In this document: positions 1-9,034 of the stretch, piece by piece | Layout of the letters: every line of letters starts with the position of its first letter | How positions within the stretch are numbered: position 1 is the first letter of the stretch | Assembly: GCF_025466085.1 (NCBI RefSeq) | Contig: NZ_JANLOD010000061.1 | Location: 1 to 64,000 of the forward strand | DNA: 64,000 bases | Direction: 5' to 3' | DNA from: Pseudomonas sp. 14P_8.1_Bac3 | GTDB taxonomy: Bacteria > Pseudomonadota > Gammaproteobacteria > Pseudomonadales > Pseudomonadaceae | Notes under the pieces: generated by a model | Seen by the model: the letters and a program-made list of their open reading frames with translations, nothing else | What the model was told of the DNA's origin: nothing | Databases searched by the model: none | Made by a program: the position numbers and the translations under genes

Positions 1-52
1 GCGGGCTGGGTTTAGGGCAGTTACAGGCTAAAAAAATTTGACTGACCCACCG

Positions 53-79
53 CCATCGCGAGCAGGCTCGCTCCCACAG
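53..79. repeat. REP half-element (TGTGGGAGCGAGCC family)
   Basis: Imperfect palindrome reading CGCGAGCAGGCTCGCTCCCACA on the plus strand, just beyond the stop of pvdO. The same motif recurs many times in this window, always between genes. It is a typical Pseudomonas REP sequence. Confidence 0.85.
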
Positions 80-102
80 TTGGTTTAGGTGGCGTTTGAG
101 AC

Positions 103-978
103 TTACAAATCCCGTGCGACGCGAAAGCCCAGCCAGTCGCCACGGGCATCGGGGTAGGCGGCGTTGCGGTTGCCCGATCGTGAGAACACCGGTGCTTCGC
201 CCCAGTCGTTGCCGCGGATGCGCTGGACTTTGCAGTCGCCGGTCAGCCACGCGCTGCCATCGCCTGGCGCACCGACGTAGTTGTCGTTGTAGCAATCGGC
301 GGTCCATTCGTAGACGTTGCCGTGCAGGTCGAAGACCCCGAAGGCGTTGGCCGGGAAGCTGCCCGCCGGCGAGGTGAAGTTGTAGCCGTCGGCAGCGCCG
401 TAGGTATTGGCGTGCCTGGCGATGCTGTATTCCTTGCCCTCATCGAACGGGAAGGGGAATGGACCGCTGCTGCCGGCGCGGGCGGCGTACTCGCGCAGGG
501 CTTCGCTGACGAGGTGGTAGGGCTTGCCGGATTTTTTCGAGAGCCAGGCCACATAGGCCGTGGCTTCGGACAAGTCCATGCACACCGCCGGATGCCTGGC
601 GGTGTATTCGTAGCGCGGAACGCCGGCCTTGCATTCACGGCCCGGGCGGTCGTCGCCGTCGGGCATGACGTAGCCCGTGTCACGGATATAGGCGTCCCAT
701 TCGCCCTTCAGCACCTGAAAGCGGCTGATCGCCACAGGTCGGGCGAACGTCACCGGATGCTGCGGGCCTTCATCGGGCTCGCGGCCGACTTCATCGTCCG
801 GCGTGCCCATGGTAAAGGTGCCCGCGGGCAGCACGACCATTTCCGGGCAGTCCTTGCAGTCCTTGAACACCTTGCCCGGTGCGATGGTCGCAGCCGCCTG
901 GGCGCTGACCGGCAACAGACAGCTGACGGCCAGGACGGGAAGCACCCTCAGGAAATAACTACGCAGCGCACTGTTCAT
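103..978 (-). CDS. pvdO: PvdO, formylglycine-generating-enzyme-like pyoverdine maturation protein
   Basis: Periplasmic protein of 291 residues with a Sec-type signal peptide (MNSALRSYFLRV, hydrophobic core, AQA cleavage site near residue 29). A sulfatase-modifying (FGE/SUMF1-like) domain fills the rest; family hallmarks seen are PAGTFTMG near residue 51, HPVTFARPVAISRFQV, and the C-terminal RIRGNDWGE and LGFRVARD. PvdO is needed to finish the fluorescent chromophore of pyoverdine in the periplasm. It is last in the pvdM-pvdN-pvdO operon, 36 bases after pvdN, and would be driven by the IS box upstream of pvdM. Identity rests on both domain and gene order. Confidence 0.92.
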   Translation of the reverse strand: MNSALRSYFLRVLPVLAVSCLLPVSAQAAATIAPGKVFKDCKDCPEMVVLPAGTFTMGTPDDEVGREPDEGPQHPVTFARPVAISRFQVLKGEWDAYIRDTGYVMPDGDDRPGRECKAGVPRYEYTARHPAVCMDLSEATAYVAWLSKKSGKPYHLVSEALREYAARAGSSGPFPFPFDEGKEYSIARHANTYGAADGYNFTSPAGSFPANAFGVFDLHGNVYEWTADCYNDNYVGAPGDGSAWLTGDCKVQRIRGNDWGEAPVFSRSGNRNAAYPDARGDWLGFRVARDL

Positions 979-1014
979 CGTCTCTCTCGTTGAAAGGTTA
1001 ATTAGGTCGGTGGC

Positions 1015-2295
1015 TCAGAGCTGCCTGGCGAGCAACGCCATGAACCGGTCGATTTCGCTTTCGTTATTGAGCAGGCCGGGCGCGGTGCGGATCACCGGGC
1101 CGACATCGCGCTCCACGGCGTCGGCGACCACGCGGTTCTGCATCAGGTAGGCGGCGATCTTGTCGCAGTCCTTGTCCTTGATTCGGAAAAAGGTGAAGCC
1201 GGAGGAAAACGCCGGGCTGCGCGGCGTCACCAATTCGATCTGCGGGTGCTCCGCCAGGCGTTTTTTCAGGTAAGTGTTGAGCGCATGGATGCGCGCCTGC
1301 ACGTCGGCCTTGCCCAGTTGCAGGTGCAATTTGAATGCTTCGTTGAGCGCCCAGCGGTGCTCGAACGCGTGGTAACCGCCCGGCGTCATGGTGGTGGAGA
1401 ACGCCGTGGCTTCGGAGAAGGTCGGAATGATCGGCGTGACGTATTTGACCTCGGCGCTGCGGCTGCACACGATGCCGGTGCCTCGGGGGCCGAACATCCA
1501 CTTGTGGGTGCCGGCGATGAAAAAGTCACAGTTCATGTCCGGAAAATCCAGGTCCTCGACACCGAAACCGTGCACGCCGTCGACCAGGTAGATGATCCGG
1601 TCCTGTTCGCTACGGCCACGATTGTGCTTGTCGACCAAGGCACCGATGGCCGCTATCGGCAATTTGACGCCGCTGCCGGAATGCACCCAGGTCATGCCCA
1701 GCACGCGGGTTTCCGGCTTGATGCTGCGGTCGATGTTATTGAGGATTTCTGCCTCGGTCAGGGTCTGTGGATCCTTGAACAAGGCGATCTTGCGCACGCG
1801 GGTGCCGTCCCGTTCGTTGCGCAGCGCGAGGATCGTGTGGGTCGCGTAGTGTTCGTGGTCGGTGGTGAGGATTTCCTGATCCGGCCGCACGTGCACGCCG
1901 CCGTAGATCATGGAAAGGCCTTCGGTGGTACTGCCGGTCAGGGCGATCTGTCTGGCGTCGGCCTTGAGATAACGTCCGGCCCAGAGGCGGACTTCTTCCT
2001 CGCGCTGCTCGATCACGCCCAGGTCCCAATCCATGGCCAGCCCGGGATTCTTGTCGAGGGCTGCGCGATGCAGGTCGATCGCGTCCCGTATCGGTTTGGG
2101 GTGCGAGGTGATCAGGAAGTTGGAGAAGTGCAGGTAGTCCGGATCCTGATCGAACAGCAATCGCAGCTGCGCCCATTTGTCCCGGGGCAGCGGCGCCAGT
2201 GCTGTGGCGCTGGCAACGTTGTGCAGGCCGGCGGTCAGGGGCAGCGTGGCGGCGAAGAGCCCGGCCTGTTTCAGAAAGGTGCGGCGATCCGTCAT
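1015..2295 (-). CDS. pvdN: PvdN, PLP-dependent aminotransferase-fold enzyme of pyoverdine maturation
   Basis: Class V aminotransferase-fold protein of 426 residues. The start is the ATG at 2295, giving a twin-arginine signal (DRRTFLK then a hydrophobic stretch). That ATG overlaps the pvdM stop in an ATGA arrangement, so the two are translationally coupled. The PLP site is visible as AGTHKWMFGPRG near residue 250, and the upstream DGVHGFG supplies the cofactor Asp. In P. aeruginosa PvdN is exported by Tat and converts the side-chain glutamate of the chromophore to succinamide. Length matches the family (about 427). Confidence 0.93.
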   Translation of the reverse strand: MTDRRTFLKQAGLFAATLPLTAGLHNVASATALAPLPRDKWAQLRLLFDQDPDYLHFSNFLITSHPKPIRDAIDLHRAALDKNPGLAMDWDLGVIEQREEEVRLWAGRYLKADARQIALTGSTTEGLSMIYGGVHVRPDQEILTTDHEHYATHTILALRNERDGTRVRKIALFKDPQTLTEAEILNNIDRSIKPETRVLGMTWVHSGSGVKLPIAAIGALVDKHNRGRSEQDRIIYLVDGVHGFGVEDLDFPDMNCDFFIAGTHKWMFGPRGTGIVCSRSAEVKYVTPIIPTFSEATAFSTTMTPGGYHAFEHRWALNEAFKLHLQLGKADVQARIHALNTYLKKRLAEHPQIELVTPRSPAFSSGFTFFRIKDKDCDKIAAYLMQNRVVADAVERDVGPVIRTAPGLLNNESEIDRFMALLARQL

Positions 2296-3668
2296 GGTGT
2301 GCGAGTGTCCTGCTGGGAAACCAGAGCGGGTTTGGCGGCTTTCTGCACTTGATCCCAAACCCGCAGGAAATTGCCGCCCCACAACTTGGCGATGTCCGCC
2401 TCGGAGTAACCGCGGGAGATCAGTTCGGCGGTGACGTTGCGGATTTCGCCGACGTTCTCCCAACCTTTGACGCCGCCGCCCTCGTTGAAGTCGGAGCTGA
2501 TGCCAACGTGGTCGATGCCGATTTTACGCACCGTGTAGTCGATGGCGTCGCCGAGGTCCTTGAGGCTGGCCTTGGGTTCTTCCTCGAGGATCGCGTAGAG
2601 GCGGCTGGCGTACTTGCCGAACTTTTCTTCGGGCCAGGCGGAAATGATCGGGTCACCCGGCATCAGCGCCACGGCCAGGTTGGGCAGCGGCGGCAAGCCG
2701 AATGCCTTGCGCAGTTCGTTGAGTTTGTCCTGGGTCGGCTGGGTCAGCGGCTTCAGGTACTGGGAGAAACCGACCACCTGCACCACGCCGCCGCTGTTCT
2801 TGATCAGTTGCATTTCCTTGTCGCTGAGGTTGCGCGGGATATCGACCATTGCCCGCGGTGCCGAGTGCGAGGCGACCATCGGCGTGCGGCTCAACTGCGC
2901 GACTTGCTCCAGGCCCTGGGTCGACATTTGCGACACGTCGATGATGACCCCCAGATCGTTCAGGCGACCGACCGCTTGCTTGCCGATATCCGACAGGCCA
3001 TTGAGCGCGTCGGGTGAATCGTTGAAGAACGGCAGCGGTCGCGAGGAGTCGGCCCAATCGTTGTTGCCGATGTAGCTGAAGCCAAACATGCGCATGCCGC
3101 GCGCCGCCCACAGGTTCAACTGGTTGAGGTCATGGCCCAGCGGATAGGCGTTGAGCATGCTGATGAAAATCGCGAACTTGCCTTCGCCGTGCAGGCGGCG
3201 CAGGTCATCGGGGGTGTAGGCGATGGCCACCTGATTGGGGAAGTCGCGGACCATGCCAGTGATGATCTTGTAGCGGATTTCCTGCTGGTTGCGCGCCTCG
3301 TCGACGAAGCCTTCAGTGGGCTTGTGCGGTGCATTGGCGCCGTTCCAGATTTCCGGCCAGCCGAAAATCGTCAGGGCCGCGCTGGACAGCGGGCCGCGGT
3401 TGACTTTGACCAGGTCGAACTGGCCCTCGCCATCCTTGTCGGCTTCGTGGCCGTCGGTGCCAAAGTTTTGCATCAGGCTGACGTGGCTGTCGAAGGAGAG
3501 CAGGCGTTCGTGCAACTCATTGGCTTGTTTCATCACCTCGGCCGGGTAGCCGAGGTCGTCCTTGAACCAATGATCCCAAGCCGCAAAGCCCGCACCGGCG
3601 GTGATCGCCAGGGCCAGTGGCAGGCCGATGTAAAGAGCCTTTTTCGAACGTGGTCTTGTCATTGCCAT
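2292..3668 (-). CDS. pvdM: PvdM, periplasmic dipeptidase-like pyoverdine maturation protein
   Basis: Renal-dipeptidase (peptidase M19) family protein of 458 residues, first gene of pvdMNO. An N-terminal hydrophobic segment (residues 12-28) anchors or exports it. M19 features include FDSHVSL near residue 55 (metal-binding HxD-like region), VASHSAPRA, and GIDHVGISSDFNEGG near the C-terminus. PvdM acts in the periplasm during oxidation and maturation of ferribactin; its exact reaction is less settled than that of PvdP or PvdN. A perfect IS box on the same strand lies 57 bases upstream. Confidence 0.92.
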   Translation of the reverse strand: MAMTRPRSKKALYIGLPLALAITAGAGFAAWDHWFKDDLGYPAEVMKQANELHERLLSFDSHVSLMQNFGTDGHEADKDGEGQFDLVKVNRGPLSSAALTIFGWPEIWNGANAPHKPTEGFVDEARNQQEIRYKIITGMVRDFPNQVAIAYTPDDLRRLHGEGKFAIFISMLNAYPLGHDLNQLNLWAARGMRMFGFSYIGNNDWADSSRPLPFFNDSPDALNGLSDIGKQAVGRLNDLGVIIDVSQMSTQGLEQVAQLSRTPMVASHSAPRAMVDIPRNLSDKEMQLIKNSGGVVQVVGFSQYLKPLTQPTQDKLNELRKAFGLPPLPNLAVALMPGDPIISAWPEEKFGKYASRLYAILEEEPKASLKDLGDAIDYTVRKIGIDHVGISSDFNEGGGVKGWENVGEIRNVTAELISRGYSEADIAKLWGGNFLRVWDQVQKAAKPALVSQQDTRTP

Positions 3669-3724
3669 CTCAGTCAGGTTCGCCGTCGAGGTGCAGGCGC
3701 AGGGGCCTTTGCTATCTGGGAAGA

Positions 3725-3748
3725 ACGAGCGGCCGGGTGGGAAATTTA
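3725..3748 (-). promoter_or_regulatory. IS box (PvdS promoter) for pvdMNO
   Basis: Read on the minus strand this is TAAAT-N16-CGT, exactly the iron-starvation box recognised by RNA polymerase carrying the PvdS sigma factor. It sits 57-80 bases before the pvdM start codon. Confidence 0.85.
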
Positions 3749-3806
3749 GGGCCTGTGGGCGTCAGCGAATACGCGGGTTTTCTGGATAACCGCGTTGCCC
3801 ATGGGT

Positions 3807-3833
3807 TTTTCGCGAGCAGGCTCGCTCCTACAG
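3807..3833. repeat. REP half-element
   Basis: CGCGAGCAGGCTCGCTCCTACAGG palindrome between the two divergent IS boxes of pvdM and pvdP. Single copy, no inverted partner nearby. Confidence 0.8.
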
Positions 3834-3841
3834 GAAGCGTT

Positions 3842-3865
3842 TAAATTTGTGGGGGCAACAAACGT
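3842..3865 (+). promoter_or_regulatory. IS box (PvdS promoter) for pvdP
   Basis: TAAAT at 3842-3846 and CGT at 3863-3865, spaced by exactly 16 bases. Lies 46 bases before the pvdP ATG and is divergent from the pvdM IS box. Confidence 0.85.
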
Positions 3866-3910
3866 TCTAGCTTGGATAAAGCCTGCTCCATGGCTGACAC
3901 AGGTAGGGCA

Positions 3911-5539
3911 ATGAAGATTTCTCGACGATGGTTCATGGCAGGCCTGGCGCTGACTGGCGCCGCTGTGCCGGCGGCTTTTTATGGGCATCGCGAATGGACG
4001 AAGCCAGACCCGACGATCACCCCCGGCGAGGCCACGGTCGACCTGGCGGACACCGCGGGTCAGCAACTGGCCAACTCGCTGCGCGGGGTCTGGGATGTCC
4101 GTTTCGAAGGTTCGCAGGCGGGTCTTGAAGGCTTGCCGCAGGATGGCCTGGAATTGTTTCTCGACATTGCCCAGCGCGGTCGCGGTGTGCGCGGCTATCT
4201 CGACACCGCACATCAACTGCGCAGCGACGCGCAGCCGCGCTACCGGTTGCTCGGCGATCTGGTGCAGTCCCAACCCACTGAACTTTACTGGCGCCTGTTC
4301 GATACCCGGTCGCCGGAGGGGGCGCCAACCTATGAACTGGTGGTCGTTCTCGATGAAGTCTGGGCCGATTTCGGCAATGCCGGTAGCGGCACCCTCAGCG
4401 GGCGCATCCTGCGGCTTGATCGTCCGCTGGGCCTGCCGGAAGTGGACAATCGATTCGTCGCGCGTAAACGCCTGTTCCCTGAAGCCCGGGAGCGGGTGGG
4501 CCTGAACCCGACGCTGCTGGCCTGGCTGGTTTCTTCTGAGCACCGTCTGTTCCATCAGCTCTGGCACGCGAGCCGGGACAAATGGCACACCCTCGCTGAA
4601 GACAAGCGCGAGGCCTTGCGCGGTATCGGTTGGCAGCCCGGTCCTCGGGGGCAGGAGCGTGATGCCCGTGGTCCGCGCAAGGATCGCAATGGTTCCGGGG
4701 TGGATTTCTTTTTCATGCACCGGCACATGCTCGGTACGGCCCGGTCGATGCAGGATCTGCCGTCCTGGTCGAGCTTCCCGATGCCGCAGCCGGAGCTGGA
4801 ACGGGATCGTCAAGGGTTCGCCCGCTATCACGACAACGAAGACGGTACGGCGCTGCCACCGACCTGGCTGGCGGCTGAAGACAGCGAGTACACCCAGTGG
4901 GTCAGCGACATCAAGACGGCCGAGACCTATCACAGCAACTTCGAGGTCTGGGAATCGCGCTACCGCGATCCGCGTTATCTGTCGAAGCTGACCCTGGGGC
5001 AGTTTGGTTCGGAAGTCGAACTGGGTTTGCATGACTGGCTGCACATGCGCTGGGCCTCGGTGCCACGGGATCCGTCAAACGGTCAGCCGGTGCCGTTCGC
5101 CCGGGATCCGGCGGACTTCGCGGCGCGGTGGTATGCGCCGGAAAACGATTTCCTCGGCGACCCGTTTTCGTCCCATGTGAACCCGGTGTTCTGGCATTTC
5201 CATGGCTGGATCGACGATCGCATCGAAGACTGGTTTCGCGCCCATGAGCGTTTTCATCCGGGGGAGGTCAGTCGGCTGGAGGTCAACAGGGTGCAGTGGT
5301 TCGCGCCGGGACGCTGGGTTGAAGTGGCCGATCCGTGGCTCGGCCCGGTGACCCATGGCTGCAGCACCACGCCTGGTTTGCAGGTGGGCAAGTCGGTGGA
5401 GATGGACCCGGAAACCATGAAACTGGCCCTGCGCATTACCTTTCTCAGCGACGAAAAGAAAACCGCCAGCCTGTTCCGCCGCGTTCCGCAACGGCCGTGG
5501 TATGCGCGGCATCTCAAGGTCAACCCGATTACCGGTTAA
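3911..5539 (+). CDS. pvdP: PvdP, Tat-exported tyrosinase forming the pyoverdine chromophore
   Basis: Periplasmic copper tyrosinase of 542 residues (family about 544). ATG at 3911 is chosen because it directly begins a twin-arginine signal (SRRWFMAGLALTGAAV) and follows AGGTAGGG. Copper-site histidines are visible in HRLFHQLWHASRDKWH, FFMHRHMLG, LGLHDWLHMRWAS and FWHFHGWIDDRIEDWF. PvdP oxidises the D-Tyr of ferribactin and cyclises it to dihydropyoverdine. Transcribed alone and divergently from pvdMNO from its own IS box. Confidence 0.94.
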   Translation: MKISRRWFMAGLALTGAAVPAAFYGHREWTKPDPTITPGEATVDLADTAGQQLANSLRGVWDVRFEGSQAGLEGLPQDGLELFLDIAQRGRGVRGYLDTAHQLRSDAQPRYRLLGDLVQSQPTELYWRLFDTRSPEGAPTYELVVVLDEVWADFGNAGSGTLSGRILRLDRPLGLPEVDNRFVARKRLFPEARERVGLNPTLLAWLVSSEHRLFHQLWHASRDKWHTLAEDKREALRGIGWQPGPRGQERDARGPRKDRNGSGVDFFFMHRHMLGTARSMQDLPSWSSFPMPQPELERDRQGFARYHDNEDGTALPPTWLAAEDSEYTQWVSDIKTAETYHSNFEVWESRYRDPRYLSKLTLGQFGSEVELGLHDWLHMRWASVPRDPSNGQPVPFARDPADFAARWYAPENDFLGDPFSSHVNPVFWHFHGWIDDRIEDWFRAHERFHPGEVSRLEVNRVQWFAPGRWVEVADPWLGPVTHGCSTTPGLQVGKSVEMDPETMKLALRITFLSDEKKTASLFRRVPQRPWYARHLKVNPITG

Positions 5540-5562
5540 TCAGGTATTGCGCGTTATCGTTC

Positions 5563-5640
5563 ATTCGCGAGCAAGCCCGCTCCCACAGGGATTTTGTGAA
5601 GCCTGAAGATCCAGTGTGGGAGCGGGCTTGCTCGCGAAAG
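5563..5640. repeat. REPIN: two inverted REPs
   Basis: Head-to-head pair: TTCGCGAGCAAGCCCGCTCCCACAG, a 24-base spacer, then TGTGGGAGCGGGCTTGCTCGCGAA. It lies between the convergent 3' ends of pvdP and opmQ and could fold into one long hairpin. Confidence 0.9.
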
Positions 5641-5661
5641 CGGCTTTGCAGGCGCTGCCAA

Positions 5662-7053
5662 TTACAGCGCCTGCCACCCACCCCCAAGCGCCTTGTACAA
5701 CCCGATACTCGCCTGCACCCGCGCCAACCTCAGTTGCACATTCAAATCCTGCGCCGCGTACAGCGTGCGCTGGGTTTCCAGCACCGTCAGCAAATCTTCG
5801 GCGCCGGCCTGGTAGCGGCTCTGGGCAATGTTGAACGCGGTTTGCGCCTGGGTCAGTTCTTCGCTCTGCCACTGCCGTTGCGCGTCCAGCCCGCGAATGC
5901 TGTTCAGGGCTTTCTCCACATCGGCAAAGCCGTTGATGATGCTGGCGCGATAATTCTCCAGTAGCTCCTGTTGGCGGGCGGTGGCCTTGTCGCGTTCTGC
6001 ACCGAGCCGGCCGTTGTTGAAGATCGGCGTCACCAGCCCGGCGGTGAGGTTGTAGAACGGACTGCGCAGCAGGTCGGAGGCGGTGTTCGAGCCGGAGCCG
6101 AGGTTGGCGCTGAGGGTCACGGCCGGCAGCATCGCGGCGCGGGCGACCGTGACGTCAGCCTGGGCCGCCGCCAGCTGCGCCTCGGCGCGGGCAATGTCCG
6201 GACGGCGGCTGAGCAATTCACTGGGCACACCGCTGCCGATCACCGGCCACTGCAACTGATCGAAACCCTCATCCAGCGGCGCCAGTTCCTGCACCGGCCG
6301 GCCGAGCAAAGCGGCGAGGCTGATTTGCGCGTCCCGGGCCTGTTGCTGCACCGTCGGCAATTGCCGTTGCTGCGCCGCCACCAGGCTTTTTTGTTGCGCC
6401 AGTTCCAAGGCCGTGGCCGAGCCGGAGTCGAAGCGCGTCTGCACCAGGTTCAAGACCCGTTGCGCGTTGGCCAGATTCAGTTCAGCGATGCGGCCTTGCT
6501 CATGCAGAGACAGGGTTTGCGCGTAACTGCTGGCCACGCCGCTAAGCAACGTTAGCTCCACCGTCGCTTGATCAAACTCACTCGCCTGCAGACTGAATCG
6601 GGCGCTGTCGCGAGCGGCGCGGTTGCCGCCCCAGAAATCGATTTCATAGCTGGCAGTGAGGCTGGCATCGAAGTAGTCCACCGCCTTGTTGCTGTCGTCG
6701 ACATCCAGCTGGTTATAGCCGCTGCCGCGCAGCAGTTTCTGGCGGTTGGCATTGGCGGCACCCTTGATTTCCGGCAGTTGCGAACCGCCGGCAATCACAG
6801 TGCCGGCCTGGGCCTGGCGCACCCGTGCCACGGCGGCGGCCAGGTCGAAACTGCCGACGCGGGCCTGTTCGATCAGGCGATCCAGCGCCGGGCTGCCGAA
6901 CTGCGTCCACCATTGCGCGTTGCTGCGGGCCTCGGCGTCGTGCGGCGATTGCCACGCGGCGGGCGGGACAATGCCGCTGTCCGGACGCGGGGCGTTACTG
7001 CCGCAAGCACTGAGCAGCAGGCACAGGGTCAACAGGCTGAGGCGCGGTTTCAT
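5662..7053 (-). CDS. opmQ: OpmQ, outer-membrane channel of the PvdRT-OpmQ pyoverdine pump
   Basis: TolC/NodT-type outer-membrane factor of 463 residues. The ATG at 7053 gives a lipoprotein signal with lipobox LSAC near residue 17. Two OEP repeats follow, with the typical GSELLSRRPDIARAE-like stretch (here PSELLSRRPDIARAEAQLAA) and a C-terminal ALGGGW. It partners PvdR and PvdT to secrete newly made pyoverdine and recycle used pyoverdine. The start lies 7 bases after the pvdT stop, so it is the last gene of pvdR-pvdT-opmQ. An in-frame GTG at 7068 is a weaker alternative. Confidence 0.92.
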   Translation of the reverse strand: MKPRLSLLTLCLLLSACGSNAPRPDSGIVPPAAWQSPHDAEARSNAQWWTQFGSPALDRLIEQARVGSFDLAAAVARVRQAQAGTVIAGGSQLPEIKGAANANRQKLLRGSGYNQLDVDDSNKAVDYFDASLTASYEIDFWGGNRAARDSARFSLQASEFDQATVELTLLSGVASSYAQTLSLHEQGRIAELNLANAQRVLNLVQTRFDSGSATALELAQQKSLVAAQQRQLPTVQQQARDAQISLAALLGRPVQELAPLDEGFDQLQWPVIGSGVPSELLSRRPDIARAEAQLAAAQADVTVARAAMLPAVTLSANLGSGSNTASDLLRSPFYNLTAGLVTPIFNNGRLGAERDKATARQQELLENYRASIINGFADVEKALNSIRGLDAQRQWQSEELTQAQTAFNIAQSRYQAGAEDLLTVLETQRTLYAAQDLNVQLRLARVQASIGLYKALGGGWQAL

Positions 7054-7060
7054 AGATCGA

Positions 7061-9034
7061 TCATTCACTGGTAAGGGCCGTGACCGGGTCGAGCCGGGCA
7101 GCTTTGCGGGCCGGCATGAAGCCGAAGACAACGCCGGTGACCAGTGCGCAGGCAAAGGCGCCGAGCACTGCCACCAGGGAAAAGGCCACGGCGACTTCGC
7201 TGAGGATCAGCACGCCGCCGACGATCAGCGCCAGGGCAATCCCGGCGAGCCCACCGACGACCGAAAGCATCACCGCTTCGGTGAGGAACTGGCGCAGGAT
7301 GTCCCGTTGCCGGGCGCCGGTGGCCATGCGGATGCCGATCTCCCGGGTGCGTTCACGTACGGTCATGAGCATGATGTTCATCACGCCGATGCCGCCGACC
7401 AGCAACGAAATCGCGGCAATCGAACCGAGCATCAGCGACAGGGTATTTTGCGTGCGCGCCTCGGCCTGGATCATGGCGGCGTTGTTGGTCAGTTCGAAAT
7501 CCGCCTTGCCGTTGTGCAGGCGCAGCATCAACTGCTCGATGGCTTTTTCCGCGTCCTTGACCTTGCGTGCGTCGGCGGCGGCGATCGCCACATATTCGGG
7601 ATCGTGGGTGCCGAACAGGCGGACGCTGGCGGCGGAGTAGGGCACGGCAATCCGGTTGTCGCTGTCGGAATCGCCGGAACTGGCACCTTTTTCCGCCAGC
7701 ACCCCGACCACCTGGAAGGGCACGTTTTCAATCAGGATGTACTGACCGATCGGGTTGGCGACATCCTTGAGCAATTTGTTGCGCACCTTGTGCCCGATCA
7801 CCGCGACGGCCGCAGCGTTCTGTTCATCGGCGGCGGTGAAATAGCTGCCTTCGGCGACGGGCCAGTTAAAAATGGCCGGGAAGTTGGTGTCGTTTCCGCC
7901 GACGTAGCTCAGGTGATAGAGGTTGCCAAAGCGCACCACCGCTTCCGCGCCGTTGACCGGCATGATGCGCATGACTTGCGGCAGGCTGGCCAGCGCCCGC
8001 ACGTCATCGAGGGTGACGATCCCCGGTGGCGCGCCAGGGTGGGTCGGGGCGCCGCTGAGGTAAAGGATGTTCGAGCCGAAGGCACCCATTTGCGCCATCA
8101 CCTGGCGCTTGCTGCCTTCGCCAACCGCCAGCATCACCACCACCGAGGCGACGCCGATGATGATGCCGAGCAACGTCAGCGCGGTGCGGAACTTGTTGAT
8201 CCACATCACCCGCCAGGCTGCGTGCACCGCGTCCACCAATTCGCCTTTCCAGGCACCGGTGGCTTCGGCGCCTTCGCTGAGACGTTTGCGCAGGTCCACC
8301 GCTTGCAGGGCGCCGGGGTTGGCCGAGGTCTGCACGTCGGGGTTGTCGCGGGCGCTGTCGCTGATGATCAGGCCATCGCGAATTTCGATGATGCGCTTGG
8401 CCCGGGCCGCGACTTCGCGGTCGTGGGTGATGAGGATCACCACGTGGCCCTGGCTCGCCAGTTCGTCGAGCAGGGTCATGACCTCGGCGCCGCTGTGGCT
8501 GTCGAGGGCGCCGGTGGGTTCGTCGGCGAGGATGATGTGGCCGCCGTTCATCAAGGCGCGGGCGATGGATACCCGTTGCTGCTGGCCGCCGGACAGTTGA
8601 TGCGGGCGGTTGCCGGTGCGCGAGGCCAGGCCGAGGCGGTCGAGCAGGGCGGCGGCGCGGGCGTGGCGCTCGGCGGCGGGCAGGCCGGCGTAGATGGCCG
8701 GCATCTCGACGTTTTCCTGGGCCGAGCCGGACGGGATCAGGTGGTAACCCTGGAACACAAAGCCGAACGCCTCGCGCCGCAGCCAGGCCAGCTCGTCGCT
8801 GTCGAGGCCGGCGACGTTTTCCCCGGCGAAGCGGTAGTCGCCCGAGGTCGGACGGTCGAGGCAGCCGAGGATGTTCATCAGCGTCGATTTGCCGGAACCG
8901 GAAGCGCCGACAATCGCCACGAATTCCCCGGCATGAATCGACAGGTCGATGCCGCGCAACACGTGCACCTCCGGAGCGTCACCGCCTCCGTAGGCTTTGC
9001 GGATGTCCTGCAGGTCGATCAGGGGCGTCTGCAT
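7061..9034 (-). CDS. pvdT: PvdT, MacB-type ABC transporter (ATPase fused to permease)
   Basis: 657-residue MacB-like protein. The N-terminal ATPase (1-230) shows Walker A GASGSGKS, signature LSGGQQQRVSIARAL and Walker B IILADEPTGALD. The rest holds a first transmembrane helix near 275, a MacB periplasmic domain, and three C-terminal helices ending in FGFMPARKAARLDPVTAL. It powers PvdRT-OpmQ from the inner membrane, acting on periplasmic pyoverdine. Its ATG abuts the pvdR stop (TGA-ATG), as expected for a co-translated pump. Confidence 0.94.
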   Translation of the reverse strand: MQTPLIDLQDIRKAYGGGDAPEVHVLRGIDLSIHAGEFVAIVGASGSGKSTLMNILGCLDRPTSGDYRFAGENVAGLDSDELAWLRREAFGFVFQGYHLIPSGSAQENVEMPAIYAGLPAAERHARAAALLDRLGLASRTGNRPHQLSGGQQQRVSIARALMNGGHIILADEPTGALDSHSGAEVMTLLDELASQGHVVILITHDREVAARAKRIIEIRDGLIISDSARDNPDVQTSANPGALQAVDLRKRLSEGAEATGAWKGELVDAVHAAWRVMWINKFRTALTLLGIIIGVASVVVMLAVGEGSKRQVMAQMGAFGSNILYLSGAPTHPGAPPGIVTLDDVRALASLPQVMRIMPVNGAEAVVRFGNLYHLSYVGGNDTNFPAIFNWPVAEGSYFTAADEQNAAAVAVIGHKVRNKLLKDVANPIGQYILIENVPFQVVGVLAEKGASSGDSDSDNRIAVPYSAASVRLFGTHDPEYVAIAAADARKVKDAEKAIEQLMLRLHNGKADFELTNNAAMIQAEARTQNTLSLMLGSIAAISLLVGGIGVMNIMLMTVRERTREIGIRMATGARQRDILRQFLTEAVMLSVVGGLAGIALALIVGGVLILSEVAVAFSLVAVLGAFACALVTGVVFGFMPARKAARLDPVTALTSE